Shown here: positions 1-6,922 of the stretch, one piece after another
Numbering within the stretch: the stretch's first letter is position 1
How the letters are laid out: each line of letters starts with the position of its first letter
DNA from: Gammaproteobacteria bacterium
GTDB lineage: Bacteria > Gemmatimonadota > Gemmatimonadetes > Longimicrobiales > Gaopeijiaceae
Length of the DNA: 10,132 bases
Assembly: GCA_009843625.1 (NCBI GenBank)
Contig: VYDD01000367.1
Coordinates: 1 to 10,132 of the forward strand
Reading direction: 5' to 3'
Position numbers and translations under genes: made by a program
Notes under the pieces: model-generated
What the model was told of the DNA's origin: nothing
What the model saw: only the letters and a program-made list of their open reading frames with translations
Databases searched by the model: none

Positions 1-1
1 C

Positions 2-1024
2 TCCGGAGGGATGCTCGCGGTGGCGGCCGGGTCGCTCGCGCGTATCTACCGTTCGCCGGGGCCGATCAGCGACCCGCAGGGGACCGGAGACGACTTCTGG
101 CGCTTCGCGGCGGCCCTGCGCACCGCCGGCTTTCGCTCCGGCGATGTGGTGCTGAACAGCTTTTCGTACCACCTCACGCCGGGCGGCCTGATGCTCGACG
201 GGGGACTGCGCGCGGCGGGGTGCACCGTGATCCCCGGGGGCGTGGCCGCCACCACCGCCCAGATCGAGGCCGCGCGCGCGGCGGGCGCCACCGGCTACAC
301 CGGCACGCCCCAGTTCCTGCTGACCCTGCTCGAGCGGGCGGAGGAGTCGGGCGAGCCGCTCGGGTTCGAGCGCGCGCTGGTGACCGGCGCGCCGCTGCCA
401 CCCTCGTTGCGCGCCCGCCTGCAGGACGGCTTCGGCGTGGACGTCTATCAGGCCTACGGGACGGCGGACACCGGTCTGCTCGGCTACGAGTGCGCCGAGA
501 AGGACGGGTGGCACGTGGCGCCCGAGGTGGTGGTCGAGGTCCTGGTGCCCGCCGACGACCGCTCGGCCGGGGAAGGAGAGGCGGGGCAGGTGGTGGTCAC
601 CAGCCCCAACGAGGTCTACCCGCTGGTCCGCTTCGGCACCGGCGACCTGTCCGCGTGGAAGCACGCGCCCTGCCCGTGCGGCCGCCCCGGCCCCCGCCTG
701 GCGGGCTTTCTGGGCCGGGTGGGGGAAGGCGTCAAGGTGAAGGGCATGTTCGTCCACCCCCGCGAGCTGGCGGCGGCGCTGGGGTCCGACCCGGCCGTGG
801 CGCGCTACCAGGCGGTGGTGACGGCCGGCGGCGCGCGGGACGTGTTCACCGTGCGAGTCGAGGCGGCCCCCGGGGCCGTGGTCGACAAGACCGCCCTCAC
901 CGCCCGCATCCGCGAGGCCGTGAAGATCCGCCCGGTCGTGGAGGTGGTGGGGGCCAGGGCCATCCCCGACGATGCGCGCTCGCTGGTGGACACGCGGGAG
1001 GAGTTGGCAGCGGGTTCAGGCTAA
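2..1024 (+). CDS. PaaK-like (phenylacetate-CoA ligase family) adenylate-forming enzyme, 5'-truncated by window edge
   Basis: The reading frame is open through the left edge (Ser-Gly-Gly before the Met at base 11), so the Met at 11 is probably internal; the GGAGG at 4-8 is too close to it to act as a ribosome binding site. About 340 C-terminal residues are visible of the roughly 400-430 usual in the family. Family marks are YQAYGTADTG (about bases 448-477, the A5 region), RFGTGD (about 629-646, the A7 region), the CPCGRPGPR segment typical of PaaK-like proteins just after it, and GRVGEGVKVKGMFVHP (A8). Members activate carboxylic acids as acyl-AMP and then acyl-CoA in the cytoplasm; the substrate is not predictable here. 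Oddities: the place of the phosphate-binding loop (SSGTTG in PaaK) reads YRSPGPISDP, and the C-terminal region that normally carries the catalytic lysine reads IPDDARSLVDTR. This looks like a divergent subgroup. The gene ends 22 bp from the convergent MS-type gene. Family assignment is confident; activity is not. Confidence 0.85.
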   Translation, partial: SGGMLAVAAGSLARIYRSPGPISDPQGTGDDFWRFAAALRTAGFRSGDVVLNSFSYHLTPGGLMLDGGLRAAGCTVIPGGVAATTAQIEAARAAGATGYTGTPQFLLTLLERAEESGEPLGFERALVTGAPLPPSLRARLQDGFGVDVYQAYGTADTGLLGYECAEKDGWHVAPEVVVEVLVPADDRSAGEGEAGQVVVTSPNEVYPLVRFGTGDLSAWKHAPCPCGRPGPRLAGFLGRVGEGVKVKGMFVHPRELAAALGSDPAVARYQAVVTAGGARDVFTVRVEAAPGAVVDKTALTARIREAVKIRPVVEVVGARAIPDDARSLVDTREELAAGSG

Positions 1025-1046
1025 ACCCTGACGTTCCGCGCGCGGC

Positions 1047-1727
1047 CTACTCCGCCGGCGGGGAGAGGCGGTCGACCAGGTCGCTCACCCAGCGTCCTGC
1101 AAGGTCCTTGCAGCCCAGCCCGAAGGCCAGAGCCAACGCGAAGCTGATGGCTGCGAGGATGATCAGGAAGGCGTCACCCACGAACTGTACCTGCAGCTGT
1201 TGCAGGGCCACCACCACGGAAAAGATGATGACCACGTATTGGACGAACTGCCCCAGCACCTCCGCCTGAGCGATGCCGGCGTTGCTGGCTACGGTGCGGA
1301 CCGTCGCGGCCAGGAAACCGGCGGCCAGGATCCCCACGATCAAGACGACGATCGCCGTCACAACGGTGGGCAGGAAACCGACAAATCCCTGCAGCAACTG
1401 GGCGGTGGCGGTGAGCTGGAGCGCGTTGAGGGCCGCGACCAGCACGACGAGCATGACAAGCCAATACGCGATGGCTCCCAACAGCCTGGAGAAGGTTCGC
1501 TGAATGCCTCCTCTGGACAGCATGTCCGCGAGTTGGACCCTCTCCGCCAGACTGTCGGCCTTCACCGCCTCGAGAAGTCGGACGAGCACTCCCTGGATCA
1601 CCTTCGCGATGATCCAGCCACCGACGAGAATCGCGGCCACCGCCAACAGGTTTGGCAGGAAGCCGACCAACTGCCCGATGAAGGTTCGGACCGGGTCCAG
1701 CAGGATCGCATTCCAATCCATTTCCAT
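1047..1727 (-). CDS. Small mechanosensitive-channel-family membrane protein ('conserved TM helix' repeat type)
   Basis: A 226-residue inner-membrane protein with five predicted helices, about residues 21-44, 82-103, 115-144, 158-178 and 185-205. The ATG at 1727 was chosen because GGAGG lies 8 nt upstream on the minus strand; a longer reading frame to 1799 has no such site, and an ATG two codons further in (1721) is less well spaced. Helices 1 and 3 are visibly related: VGFLPNLLAV (21-30) and VGFLPTVVTA (116-125), each followed by a glycine-rich hydrophobic run. This matches the duplicated 'conserved TM helix' seen in proteins annotated as mechanosensitive ion channels. The last helix ends AFGLGCKDLAGRW (201-213), like the family's FGLGGKD-type motif with Cys replacing one Gly. 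The soluble beta domain of MscS is absent, so gating as in MscS is unproven. A role in turgor or ion leak is inferred from family. It is divergent from the SLC12-type carrier across 353 bp. Confidence 0.8.
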   Translation of the reverse strand: MEMDWNAILLDPVRTFIGQLVGFLPNLLAVAAILVGGWIIAKVIQGVLVRLLEAVKADSLAERVQLADMLSRGGIQRTFSRLLGAIAYWLVMLVVLVAALNALQLTATAQLLQGFVGFLPTVVTAIVVLIVGILAAGFLAATVRTVASNAGIAQAEVLGQFVQYVVIIFSVVVALQQLQVQFVGDAFLIILAAISFALALAFGLGCKDLAGRWVSDLVDRLSPPAE

Positions 1728-1735
1728 TTCGCCTG

Positions 1736-1740
1736 CCTCC
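1736..1740 (-). promoter_or_regulatory. Shine-Dalgarno site deciding the MS-type gene start
   Basis: On the minus strand this reads GGAGG and is followed by an 8-nt spacer to the ATG at 1727. It is the only good ribosome binding site near the 5' end of this frame and argues against the longer start at 1799. Confidence 0.65.
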
Positions 1741-1809
1741 ATAGTCCAGGTGGAGCCCTTCCGGATAGGCGGCGCACCGTGACAGCGGGCCCGGCTCATC
1801 CCTGAACAG

Positions 1810-1834
1810 CCGACGGGGCCGGCGCCACCGTCGG
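1810..1834. other. Hairpin-forming inverted repeat upstream of the MS-type gene
   Basis: CCGACGG (1810-1816) and CCGTCGG (1828-1834) are perfect reverse complements. Three further pairs, GGC with GCC, extend the stem inward past one bulged A (1827), leaving a CGGC tetraloop. No T-run follows on either strand, so it does not look like an intrinsic terminator. It would lie in the 5' leader of the minus-strand gene if the GATAAT at 1868-1873 is its promoter. It could be an RNA structure, an operator, or chance in GC-rich DNA. Confidence 0.4.
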
Positions 1835-2070
1835 TCGCCGGTGCGCGCCATCCGGGATGATGGAGTCATTATCGCGGGGAGCAGGCCCTGCCGCCAGCGC
1901 CCCACGAAGCCGGAACCCGGCCTCAGGACGAGCACTGCGCCCTCGATAGCCGCGTTGCTCCTCCGGCTCTAGATTGGGCTCGCCCTCCGGCGCAGGGTTG
2001 CGAGGGTGGTGCTCGTGGTGGGGTTCGCCTTTCGGTCAGGACCCGCGGCGAGCATGGGCACCCGCTTCCC

Positions 2071-2074
2071 GGAG
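2071..2074 (+). promoter_or_regulatory. Likely ribosome binding site for the SLC12-type carrier
   Basis: GGAG sits 6 nt before the ATG at 2081. Earlier in-frame starts (GTG at 2006, ATG at 2054) have weaker or badly spaced sites, so this supports a 766-residue product. The call is moderate because the N-terminal tail is poorly conserved in this family. Confidence 0.45.
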
Positions 2075-2080
2075 CCATCA

Positions 2081-4381
2081 ATGGTCGCGCCAACGGTAGA
2101 CGCCGACGGAAGTCCGCCCCGCGGAGTGGCGGCGACTCGAGCGTCCGGCCCCTCGGGCGAACCCTCCGAATCCGGTCACGGCTTCGGCACGGCACCCGTC
2201 TTCCTGGCATCGATCAGCACGATTCTCGGCGCCATCCTCTTCCTGAGGTTCGGCTACGCCGTGGGCCATGTCGGCCTTTGGGGCACGATGATGATCATCG
2301 TCATCGGACACATGGTCACGATCCCGACGGTGCTGGCCGTCTCCGAGATCGCGACCAACCGGCGTGTCGCGGGGGGCGGAGCGTACTTCATCATCAGCCG
2401 CTCGTTCGGCACCACGATCGGCGGTTCCATCGGAATCGCCCTCTACCTGTCGCAGGCCATTTCGGTCGCTTTCTACCTGGTGGCGTTCGCGGAGGCGTTT
2501 CAGCCGGTCCTGCAGTGGATCGGGGGGAGATTCGAGGTCGCCCTCGGTCTCCAGTGGGTCAGCGTTCCCGGCCTCGCCGTGCTGGTCGCGCTCATGCTGA
2601 CCAAGGGTGCCGACCAGGGCGTGCGCGTGCTTTGGGTCGTGTGCGGCATCCTGGCGGCGGTCATCGGGGCCTTCCTGCTGGGATCGGGACCCGAGGAGAT
2701 CCGGCCCGACGGACTCAACCTGACATCGACGATCGCCAACCCCGACGGGTTCGGCGTCGTGTTCGCCACCTGCTTCCCCGCCTTCACCGGCATGATCGCG
2801 GGCCTCGGGCTGTCGGGGGACCTCAGGAATCCCATGCGATCGATCCCGCTGGGCACGATCGGGGCGACCTTTGCCGGCATGGCCGTCTACGCGCTGGTCG
2901 CGATCAAGCTCGCGCAAAGCGCCACGCCGGACGCCCTGGCGGAGGACCAGTTCATCATGGCCCGCATCGCGCTCTGGGGCCCTTCCATCTACATAGGGCT
3001 GGCGGCGGCAGCCTTCTCCTCCGCGCTCGGCTCCGTCATGGTTGCCCCGCGCACGCTCCAGGCGCTGGCCCGCGACCGCGTCTTCCCGGGCACCAGGGTC
3101 AACCAGCTCCTCGCCACGGGGCGGGGCGAGGCGGGTGAACCCATCAACGCCACCTACGTCTCGGTAGCGCTGGCGGCCGTGTTCGTGGCGCTCGGCGACA
3201 TCGACTTCATCGCCCAGATCCTGAGCATGTTCTTCATGGTGACGTACGGCACCCTATGTTCCGTGGCGTTCCTGGAATACTTCGCGGGGAATCCGTCGTA
3301 CCGCCCCACCTTCCGCTCCCGCTGGTACATATCGCTGGTCGGCGCGGTGATGTGCGTGCTCATGATGATCCAGATGAGCGCCGTGTACGCGCTCCTCGCC
3401 ATGGCGATCATGCTCGTCATCTACCTGGGGCTGAAGCGGTCGCGGCACGGCGAACGCGATCTGGCCGCGATCCTCCAGGGGGCGATGTTCCAGCTCGTCC
3501 GCAGGCTCCAGATCATGCTCCAGAAGAACCAGAGCGCGCAGCAGGACGGCGGGTGGCGCCCGTCGTTCGTGGCGCTCACGCAGTTCGGCGACCGCCGCGT
3601 GGCCCAGTTCGATCTGCTTCGGTGGATCTCCCACCGCCACGGGTTCGGCCACTTCGTCCAGCACATGAAGGGTGAGTATGCCCTGGACACGGAGCTGGCG
3701 GCTCGTGCGCAGCTCACGAAGCTGGTGAAGCGTTCCGACCTCAGCCGGGCGGGAACCTTCGTCGACACGTTGATCGCGCCCTCCTTCGAGAACGCGGTCA
3801 CGCAGGCGCTCCAGTACCCCGGCATCTCGGGCCTGCCCAACAACAGCATTCTGCTGGAATTCGATCAGGAGCACCCGGAGGAGATCCCGAGGCTGGAGCG
3901 GGCCATGCTTCTGGCGGCATCATCCCGGTTCAACGTGGTGGTCCTGCGCTCCAGCACGTTCCGCTTCGGCTACCGCTCGTCGATCCATGTCTGGCTCACC
4001 CCGGAGACCCTGCCCAACGCGGCGATGATGCTGATGCTGGCCTACATCATCGTCGGCCATCCCGAATGGAGAACCGCCGAGATCCGCGTGTTCGCGTGCA
4101 TCGGCACGGACGGGGATGCGCATGAGGCCGACCGGTTGTCCGCGCTGGTCGACCAGGGACGCCTGCCCATCGGGAGAAAGAACATCGAGACGCTGCCCGT
4201 CGAATCGCAGGCCAGGATCGAGTCCGAGGTGGAGTACCGGTCATCCGACGCGGATCTGGTGATCGCGGGGATTTCGGCGGAGCAGATGAAGGGGGGCAGC
4301 CTGACCGACGTTCTCCAAAGCCACAGGGCCGCGAACGACATCGTGTTCGTGCATGCCGTGGAAGAGATCGTCATCGACTGA
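2081..4381 (+). CDS. Bacterial cation-chloride cotransporter (SLC12/APC superfamily)
   Basis: Start 2081 gives 766 residues; GTG 2006 or ATG 2054 are alternatives. A short hydrophilic tail (1-36) is followed by about 12 helices (roughly 38-450) and a cytoplasmic domain (about 455-766) resembling the SLC12 C-terminal domain. Diagnostic blocks are GAILFLR in TM1 (50-56), GGAYFIISRSFG (99-110), FTGMIAGLGLSGDLRNP then SIPLGT (235-259), and SSALGSVMVAPRTLQALARD (313-332). These match the eukaryotic NKCC/KCC pattern closely. The family couples electroneutral Cl- movement to Na+ and/or K+ across the inner membrane. By recalled alignment, Ser313-Ser314 in TM8 fall on the paired Na+-site serines of NKCC1 and Tyr132 in TM3 on its K+-site tyrosine. 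TM1, however, has Thr47 and Leu49 where NKCC1 has Asn and Trp. Ion selectivity is therefore inference. It converges on the four-RCK permease 67 bp away. Role: salt or volume homeostasis, or possibly amino acid transport. Confidence 0.88.
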   Translation: MVAPTVDADGSPPRGVAATRASGPSGEPSESGHGFGTAPVFLASISTILGAILFLRFGYAVGHVGLWGTMMIIVIGHMVTIPTVLAVSEIATNRRVAGGGAYFIISRSFGTTIGGSIGIALYLSQAISVAFYLVAFAEAFQPVLQWIGGRFEVALGLQWVSVPGLAVLVALMLTKGADQGVRVLWVVCGILAAVIGAFLLGSGPEEIRPDGLNLTSTIANPDGFGVVFATCFPAFTGMIAGLGLSGDLRNPMRSIPLGTIGATFAGMAVYALVAIKLAQSATPDALAEDQFIMARIALWGPSIYIGLAAAAFSSALGSVMVAPRTLQALARDRVFPGTRVNQLLATGRGEAGEPINATYVSVALAAVFVALGDIDFIAQILSMFFMVTYGTLCSVAFLEYFAGNPSYRPTFRSRWYISLVGAVMCVLMMIQMSAVYALLAMAIMLVIYLGLKRSRHGERDLAAILQGAMFQLVRRLQIMLQKNQSAQQDGGWRPSFVALTQFGDRRVAQFDLLRWISHRHGFGHFVQHMKGEYALDTELAARAQLTKLVKRSDLSRAGTFVDTLIAPSFENAVTQALQYPGISGLPNNSILLEFDQEHPEEIPRLERAMLLAASSRFNVVVLRSSTFRFGYRSSIHVWLTPETLPNAAMMLMLAYIIVGHPEWRTAEIRVFACIGTDGDAHEADRLSALVDQGRLPIGRKNIETLPVESQARIESEVEYRSSDADLVIAGISAEQMKGGSLTDVLQSHRAANDIVFVHAVEEIVID

Positions 4382-4410
4382 CGCCCGAGGGAATCGAAGC
4401 CCCGTTCCCG

Positions 4411-4434
4411 ATCCGCACGGTCTGAATGCGGGAT
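4411..4434. terminator. Weak hairpin between the convergent SLC12 and SLC13 genes
   Basis: ATCCGCA (4411-4417) and TGCGGGAT (4427-4434) can pair over 7 bp with one bulged G and a 9-nt loop. An alternative pairing uses GCGG and CCGC just downstream. No T-tract follows on either strand, so an intrinsic terminator is only suggested by its place in the 67-bp convergent gap (4382-4448). Confidence 0.25.
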
Positions 4435-4448
4435 TGATCCGCGATGCC

Positions 4449-6794
4449 TCAGAACGGCCAGAACACCGGGATCACGAGCATGACCACCCCGAATACGACG
4501 GCGGTCAGCGGCAAGCCCACGCGCAGGTAGTCGGTGAACCGATAGCCGCCGGGTCCCATGACGAGAACGTTCGCCGGATGGGAGACGGGGCTCGCGAAGC
4601 TTGCCGACGCGGCCATCGCCGTAGCCATCATCAGGGGATAGGGGGAGATGCCCAGGCTTTCCGCCGTGCCCAGCACGATGGGCGACATGAGGACCACCAG
4701 GGCCGCCGTCGGGATGACTTGCGTCGCGACGGAGGTAACGAGAAACAGGGCGCCCATGGCCGCGAGGGGCCCGAAGTCCCCGACCGTCCGTACGACCGCC
4801 TCCGCAAGGAGCGCCGAAGCGCCCGCGTCCTGCAGCGCCACCCCCAGCGGGAGCATCCCGGCGATCAGGAAGACGGCCTGCCACTCGATGGACCGGTAGG
4901 CTTCCTCCATGGTCAGGCACCCCAGGAGGACCATGAGGGCGGCGCCTCCCACGGCTGCGATGGAGATCGGCAGCCACCCCAGCAGGACGGGCGCCAGCGT
5001 GACGCCCAGGATCAGGGCCGCGATCGGCGCCTTGCGACGCCGGGGAGGCGTCTGCACACCCTCGGTCAGCACGAGGAAGTTCGGATCCGAGGCGAGGACA
5101 CGGAGGTTCTCGCGGGGTCCGTGAACGAGCAGCGCGTCGCCGGAGCGCAGCGGCAGGTCGCGGAGTCCGGTGCGATGGGGCCGTCCCTCGCGCCAGATCG
5201 CGAGGACCATCAGGCCGTACTTCCTGCGGAAGCTGAGCTGGCGGAGGGTCTGCCCCACGAGTCTGGTGTGGGGTGAGAGGACGACCTCGGCGATCCCTAT
5301 GTCCTCGGTCTCCAGGGCGAGGCTCTCCTCTGTCCCGGTGGCCTCGACCTCGAGCTCTCGGAGCCCCTTCAGCGCGGACAACCCTTCGGGCCGGCCTCTT
5401 ACGACCAGCAGGTCCCCCGCCTGCAGGCGCTCGCCGGGCTCCGGCATCTCGATGGTTCGGCCTTCGCGGCGGACGCTGATCACCCACAGCCCCAGGGCGG
5501 CGCCCAACCCGCATTCCTTCAGCGTCTGGCCCGCCAGGAAGGAGTCGCGGGGCACCCGAACCGCAAACAGTTCGTCCTGGAGGCTGTAGAGGTCGATGTG
5601 GTCGGCGGGAGCGACGGTCAGTGCCTCGTGTGTGCCCAGATCTTCGACCTTGTCCGGCGGACCCTGGACCAGCAGCGTGTCGGCGGGCTCAAGCGGCACA
5701 TCCTGCAAGGGACTCGGCAGGGACCTCCCGTCTCGCCGGATCGCCATCACGCGAACCCCGAAACGGACGGCGAAGTCCACGTCGCGGAGCGTCCGTCCCG
5801 TCAGCTCGGAGCCGCCGGGTACACCGACCTCCGCGATTTCGAATTCGGGAGCTTCCAGCACCTTTACGCCCAGCCCCTCTTCCTCGATATCGAGCGCGGA
5901 ACTCTCGCGCAGCCGGTCCAGCCGATCCATTGGCCCCTGAACGACGATCCTGTCTCCCGCCCGGAGACGGAAGTCCGGGCCGGGCGAGGGTCGGGGCCGA
6001 CCGTCACGGATGACGGTGATGGCCTGAAGTCCGGCGACGGCCCCCAGCCGGATCTCGCCGAGGCTCTTTCCCGCGAGGGGCGAGGCCTCGGGCAGCCTCA
6101 GGACCATGAACCGCTCATTCAGCCCGTAGATGTCCGGCAGCACCCGTTCATCGTCTCCTCCGGGACCCTCGACCCCTATGCGGCGCTCCGGCAGCAGCCT
6201 GGGGACGGCCACGAGGATGAAGACGAAGCCCGCCGCCATCACGAGCAGTCCCACCGGCGAGTAGTCGAAGAGTCCGAACGGTTCGAGACCCTCGTTGCTG
6301 AGCGCCTCCGCTACCAGAATGTTGGGCGGGGTGCCGATGAGGGTGGTCAGTCCACCCAGGAGGCACGCGTACGCGAGCGGGAGAAGAAGCCTCGAGGGCG
6401 GCATCCGGGTCTCTTTCGAAAGATCCATGATGACGGGCAGGAGAATCGCGGCCACGCCCACGTTGTTCATGAAGGCGGATGCCACGCCGGCGGTCGCCAT
6501 GATGACCAGGATGATGCGGGTCTCGCTTCCGCCCGCAAAGCGTATGACCTGGCGCCCGACCAGGTTGGCTATGCCGGTGTGGGCGAGTCCCCCGCTCAGC
6601 ACGAAGACGGCCCAGACGGTCACGACGGCCGGATTGGAGAACCCGGCGAGCGCCGCGGCCGGTTCGATGAGCCCGGTGACGGCGAGGAACACGAGCGTGA
6701 GGAGCGCGACCAGGTCCATTCGGAGTCGCCCGTGCATGAAGAGGACGACATCCACCACCAGAACCGCCAGAACGAGAACGAGGTCGACCGTCAC
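4449..6794 (-). CDS. SLC13/DASS-family permease with four tandem RCK_C (TrkA-C) domains
   Basis: A 781-residue inner-membrane carrier of the divalent-anion:Na+ symporter (ArsB/NhaD-like) type. The GTG at 6794 was chosen because GGGAGG lies 8 nt upstream and its MTVDLVLVLAV aligns with MTLDIAFVLAL of the paralog at 8297-10075; a TTG frame to 6920 would overlap the divergent gene. Layout: N-terminal transmembrane half (about 1-203), soluble insert of four RCK_C-like units (about 224-294, 314-386, 403-475, 494-567), then the second transmembrane half (about 588-781). Each unit repeats a pattern such as GRTLRDVDF, AIRRDGR and GDxLLVxGP. The N-half motif FMNNVGVAAILLP (108-120) and GTPPNIL (154-160) look like the usual substrate/Na+ site. 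The C-half equivalent reads TQVIPTAALVVLMSP (691-705), lacking the usual SNNA-type asparagines. Family substrates include sulfate and dicarboxylates; none can be assigned. RCK_C domains may sense a ligand. It shares a 128-bp divergent region with the porin gene. Confidence 0.9.
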   Translation of the reverse strand: MTVDLVLVLAVLVVDVVLFMHGRLRMDLVALLTLVFLAVTGLIEPAAALAGFSNPAVVTVWAVFVLSGGLAHTGIANLVGRQVIRFAGGSETRIILVIMATAGVASAFMNNVGVAAILLPVIMDLSKETRMPPSRLLLPLAYACLLGGLTTLIGTPPNILVAEALSNEGLEPFGLFDYSPVGLLVMAAGFVFILVAVPRLLPERRIGVEGPGGDDERVLPDIYGLNERFMVLRLPEASPLAGKSLGEIRLGAVAGLQAITVIRDGRPRPSPGPDFRLRAGDRIVVQGPMDRLDRLRESSALDIEEEGLGVKVLEAPEFEIAEVGVPGGSELTGRTLRDVDFAVRFGVRVMAIRRDGRSLPSPLQDVPLEPADTLLVQGPPDKVEDLGTHEALTVAPADHIDLYSLQDELFAVRVPRDSFLAGQTLKECGLGAALGLWVISVRREGRTIEMPEPGERLQAGDLLVVRGRPEGLSALKGLRELEVEATGTEESLALETEDIGIAEVVLSPHTRLVGQTLRQLSFRRKYGLMVLAIWREGRPHRTGLRDLPLRSGDALLVHGPRENLRVLASDPNFLVLTEGVQTPPRRRKAPIAALILGVTLAPVLLGWLPISIAAVGGAALMVLLGCLTMEEAYRSIEWQAVFLIAGMLPLGVALQDAGASALLAEAVVRTVGDFGPLAAMGALFLVTSVATQVIPTAALVVLMSPIVLGTAESLGISPYPLMMATAMAASASFASPVSHPANVLVMGPGGYRFTDYLRVGLPLTAVVFGVVMLVIPVFWPF

Positions 6795-6802
6795 CAACCG
6801 GA

Positions 6803-6808
6803 CCTCCC
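6803..6808 (-). promoter_or_regulatory. Shine-Dalgarno site fixing a GTG start for the four-RCK permease
   Basis: The minus strand reads GGGAGG, then 8 nt, then GTG at 6794. A TTG 3 nt earlier (6797) would leave only 5 nt of spacing. The agreement of the resulting N-terminus with the neighbouring paralog supports this start strongly. Confidence 0.75.
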
Positions 6809-6894
6809 GGACGGCGAATCCAGACTCAAGCGGAACCGTAAAGTCGTGATCGGCATTCCTTCGTTCCGGACCGATGTCGATGGCAGCCGTGTAG

Positions 6895-6904
6895 ACGGTA
6901 CCGT
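6895..6904. promoter_or_regulatory. Perfect 10-bp palindrome, candidate operator
   Basis: ACGGTACCGT is its own reverse complement and lies 18 bp before the preferred porin start at 6923. A related 8-mer, GGAACCGT, lies 65 bp away at 6832-6839, near the permease start. The position suits a regulator acting on the porin transcript start. A 10-bp palindrome can also arise by chance, so this is tentative. Confidence 0.35.
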
Positions 6905-6922
6905 TTCCACAGGATGACAACC

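Larger units (their letters stand above)
1728..2080. promoter_or_regulatory. 353-bp divergent intergenic region between the MS-type gene and the SLC12-type carrier
   Basis: No credible gene lies here; the open frames are shadows. It must hold the promoters for both divergent genes. The least GC-rich stretch is around 1855-1875. There the minus strand reads GATAAT (1873 to 1868), one mismatch from a sigma-70 -10 box, about 140 bp ahead of the minus-strand gene. Its -35 counterpart (CTGGCG, 18 bp away) is poor. A GC-rich hairpin lies at 1810-1834 (separate entry) and a 5-bp stem GCCGG-AAC-CCGGC at 1909-1921. No convincing plus-strand promoter was seen. Confidence 0.4.
6795..6922. promoter_or_regulatory. 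128-bp divergent promoter region between the four-RCK permease and the porin
   Basis: Both genes must be driven from this short segment. I see no strong sigma-70 pair on either strand. What stands out is the perfect palindrome ACGGTACCGT at 6895-6904 and a near copy of its half, GGAACCGT at 6832-6839, against GGTACCGT at 6897-6904. A second small palindrome, TCCGGA, is at 6865-6870. The arrangement allows one regulator to control both genes. Confidence 0.45.

Noticed and set aside
1036..1045. CCGCGCGCGG palindrome between the first two genes
   Set aside because: It has no loop and no T-run. Alternating CG runs are expected by chance at this base composition, so it is not called a terminator.
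220..1269. Plus-strand open frame overlapping the PaaK-like gene
   Set aside because: Arg/Gly/Pro-rich shadow in another frame, with no recognisable motif.
1728..1799. Upstream extension of the MS-type gene to an ATG at 1799
   Set aside because: The added residues are hydrophilic and unlike the family, and a well-spaced GGAGG precedes the ATG at 1727.
4042..5514. Long minus-strand open frame (490 codons) spanning the SLC12 3' end and the SLC13 3' end
   Set aside because: It is rich in Arg, Pro and Gly with no domain pattern, and covers two well-supported genes in other frames. This is a typical shadow frame in GC-rich DNA.
5598..6917. Long plus-strand open frame (439 codons) antisense to the four-RCK permease
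   Set aside because: The translation is low-complexity, rich in Asp, Gly, His and Arg, and mirrors the codon usage of the opposite strand. The minus-strand product has clear domains.
6795..6920. Upstream extension of the four-RCK permease to a TTG at 6920
   Set aside because: It would overlap the porin start, lacks a ribosome binding site, and the paralog aligns from the GTG at 6794.
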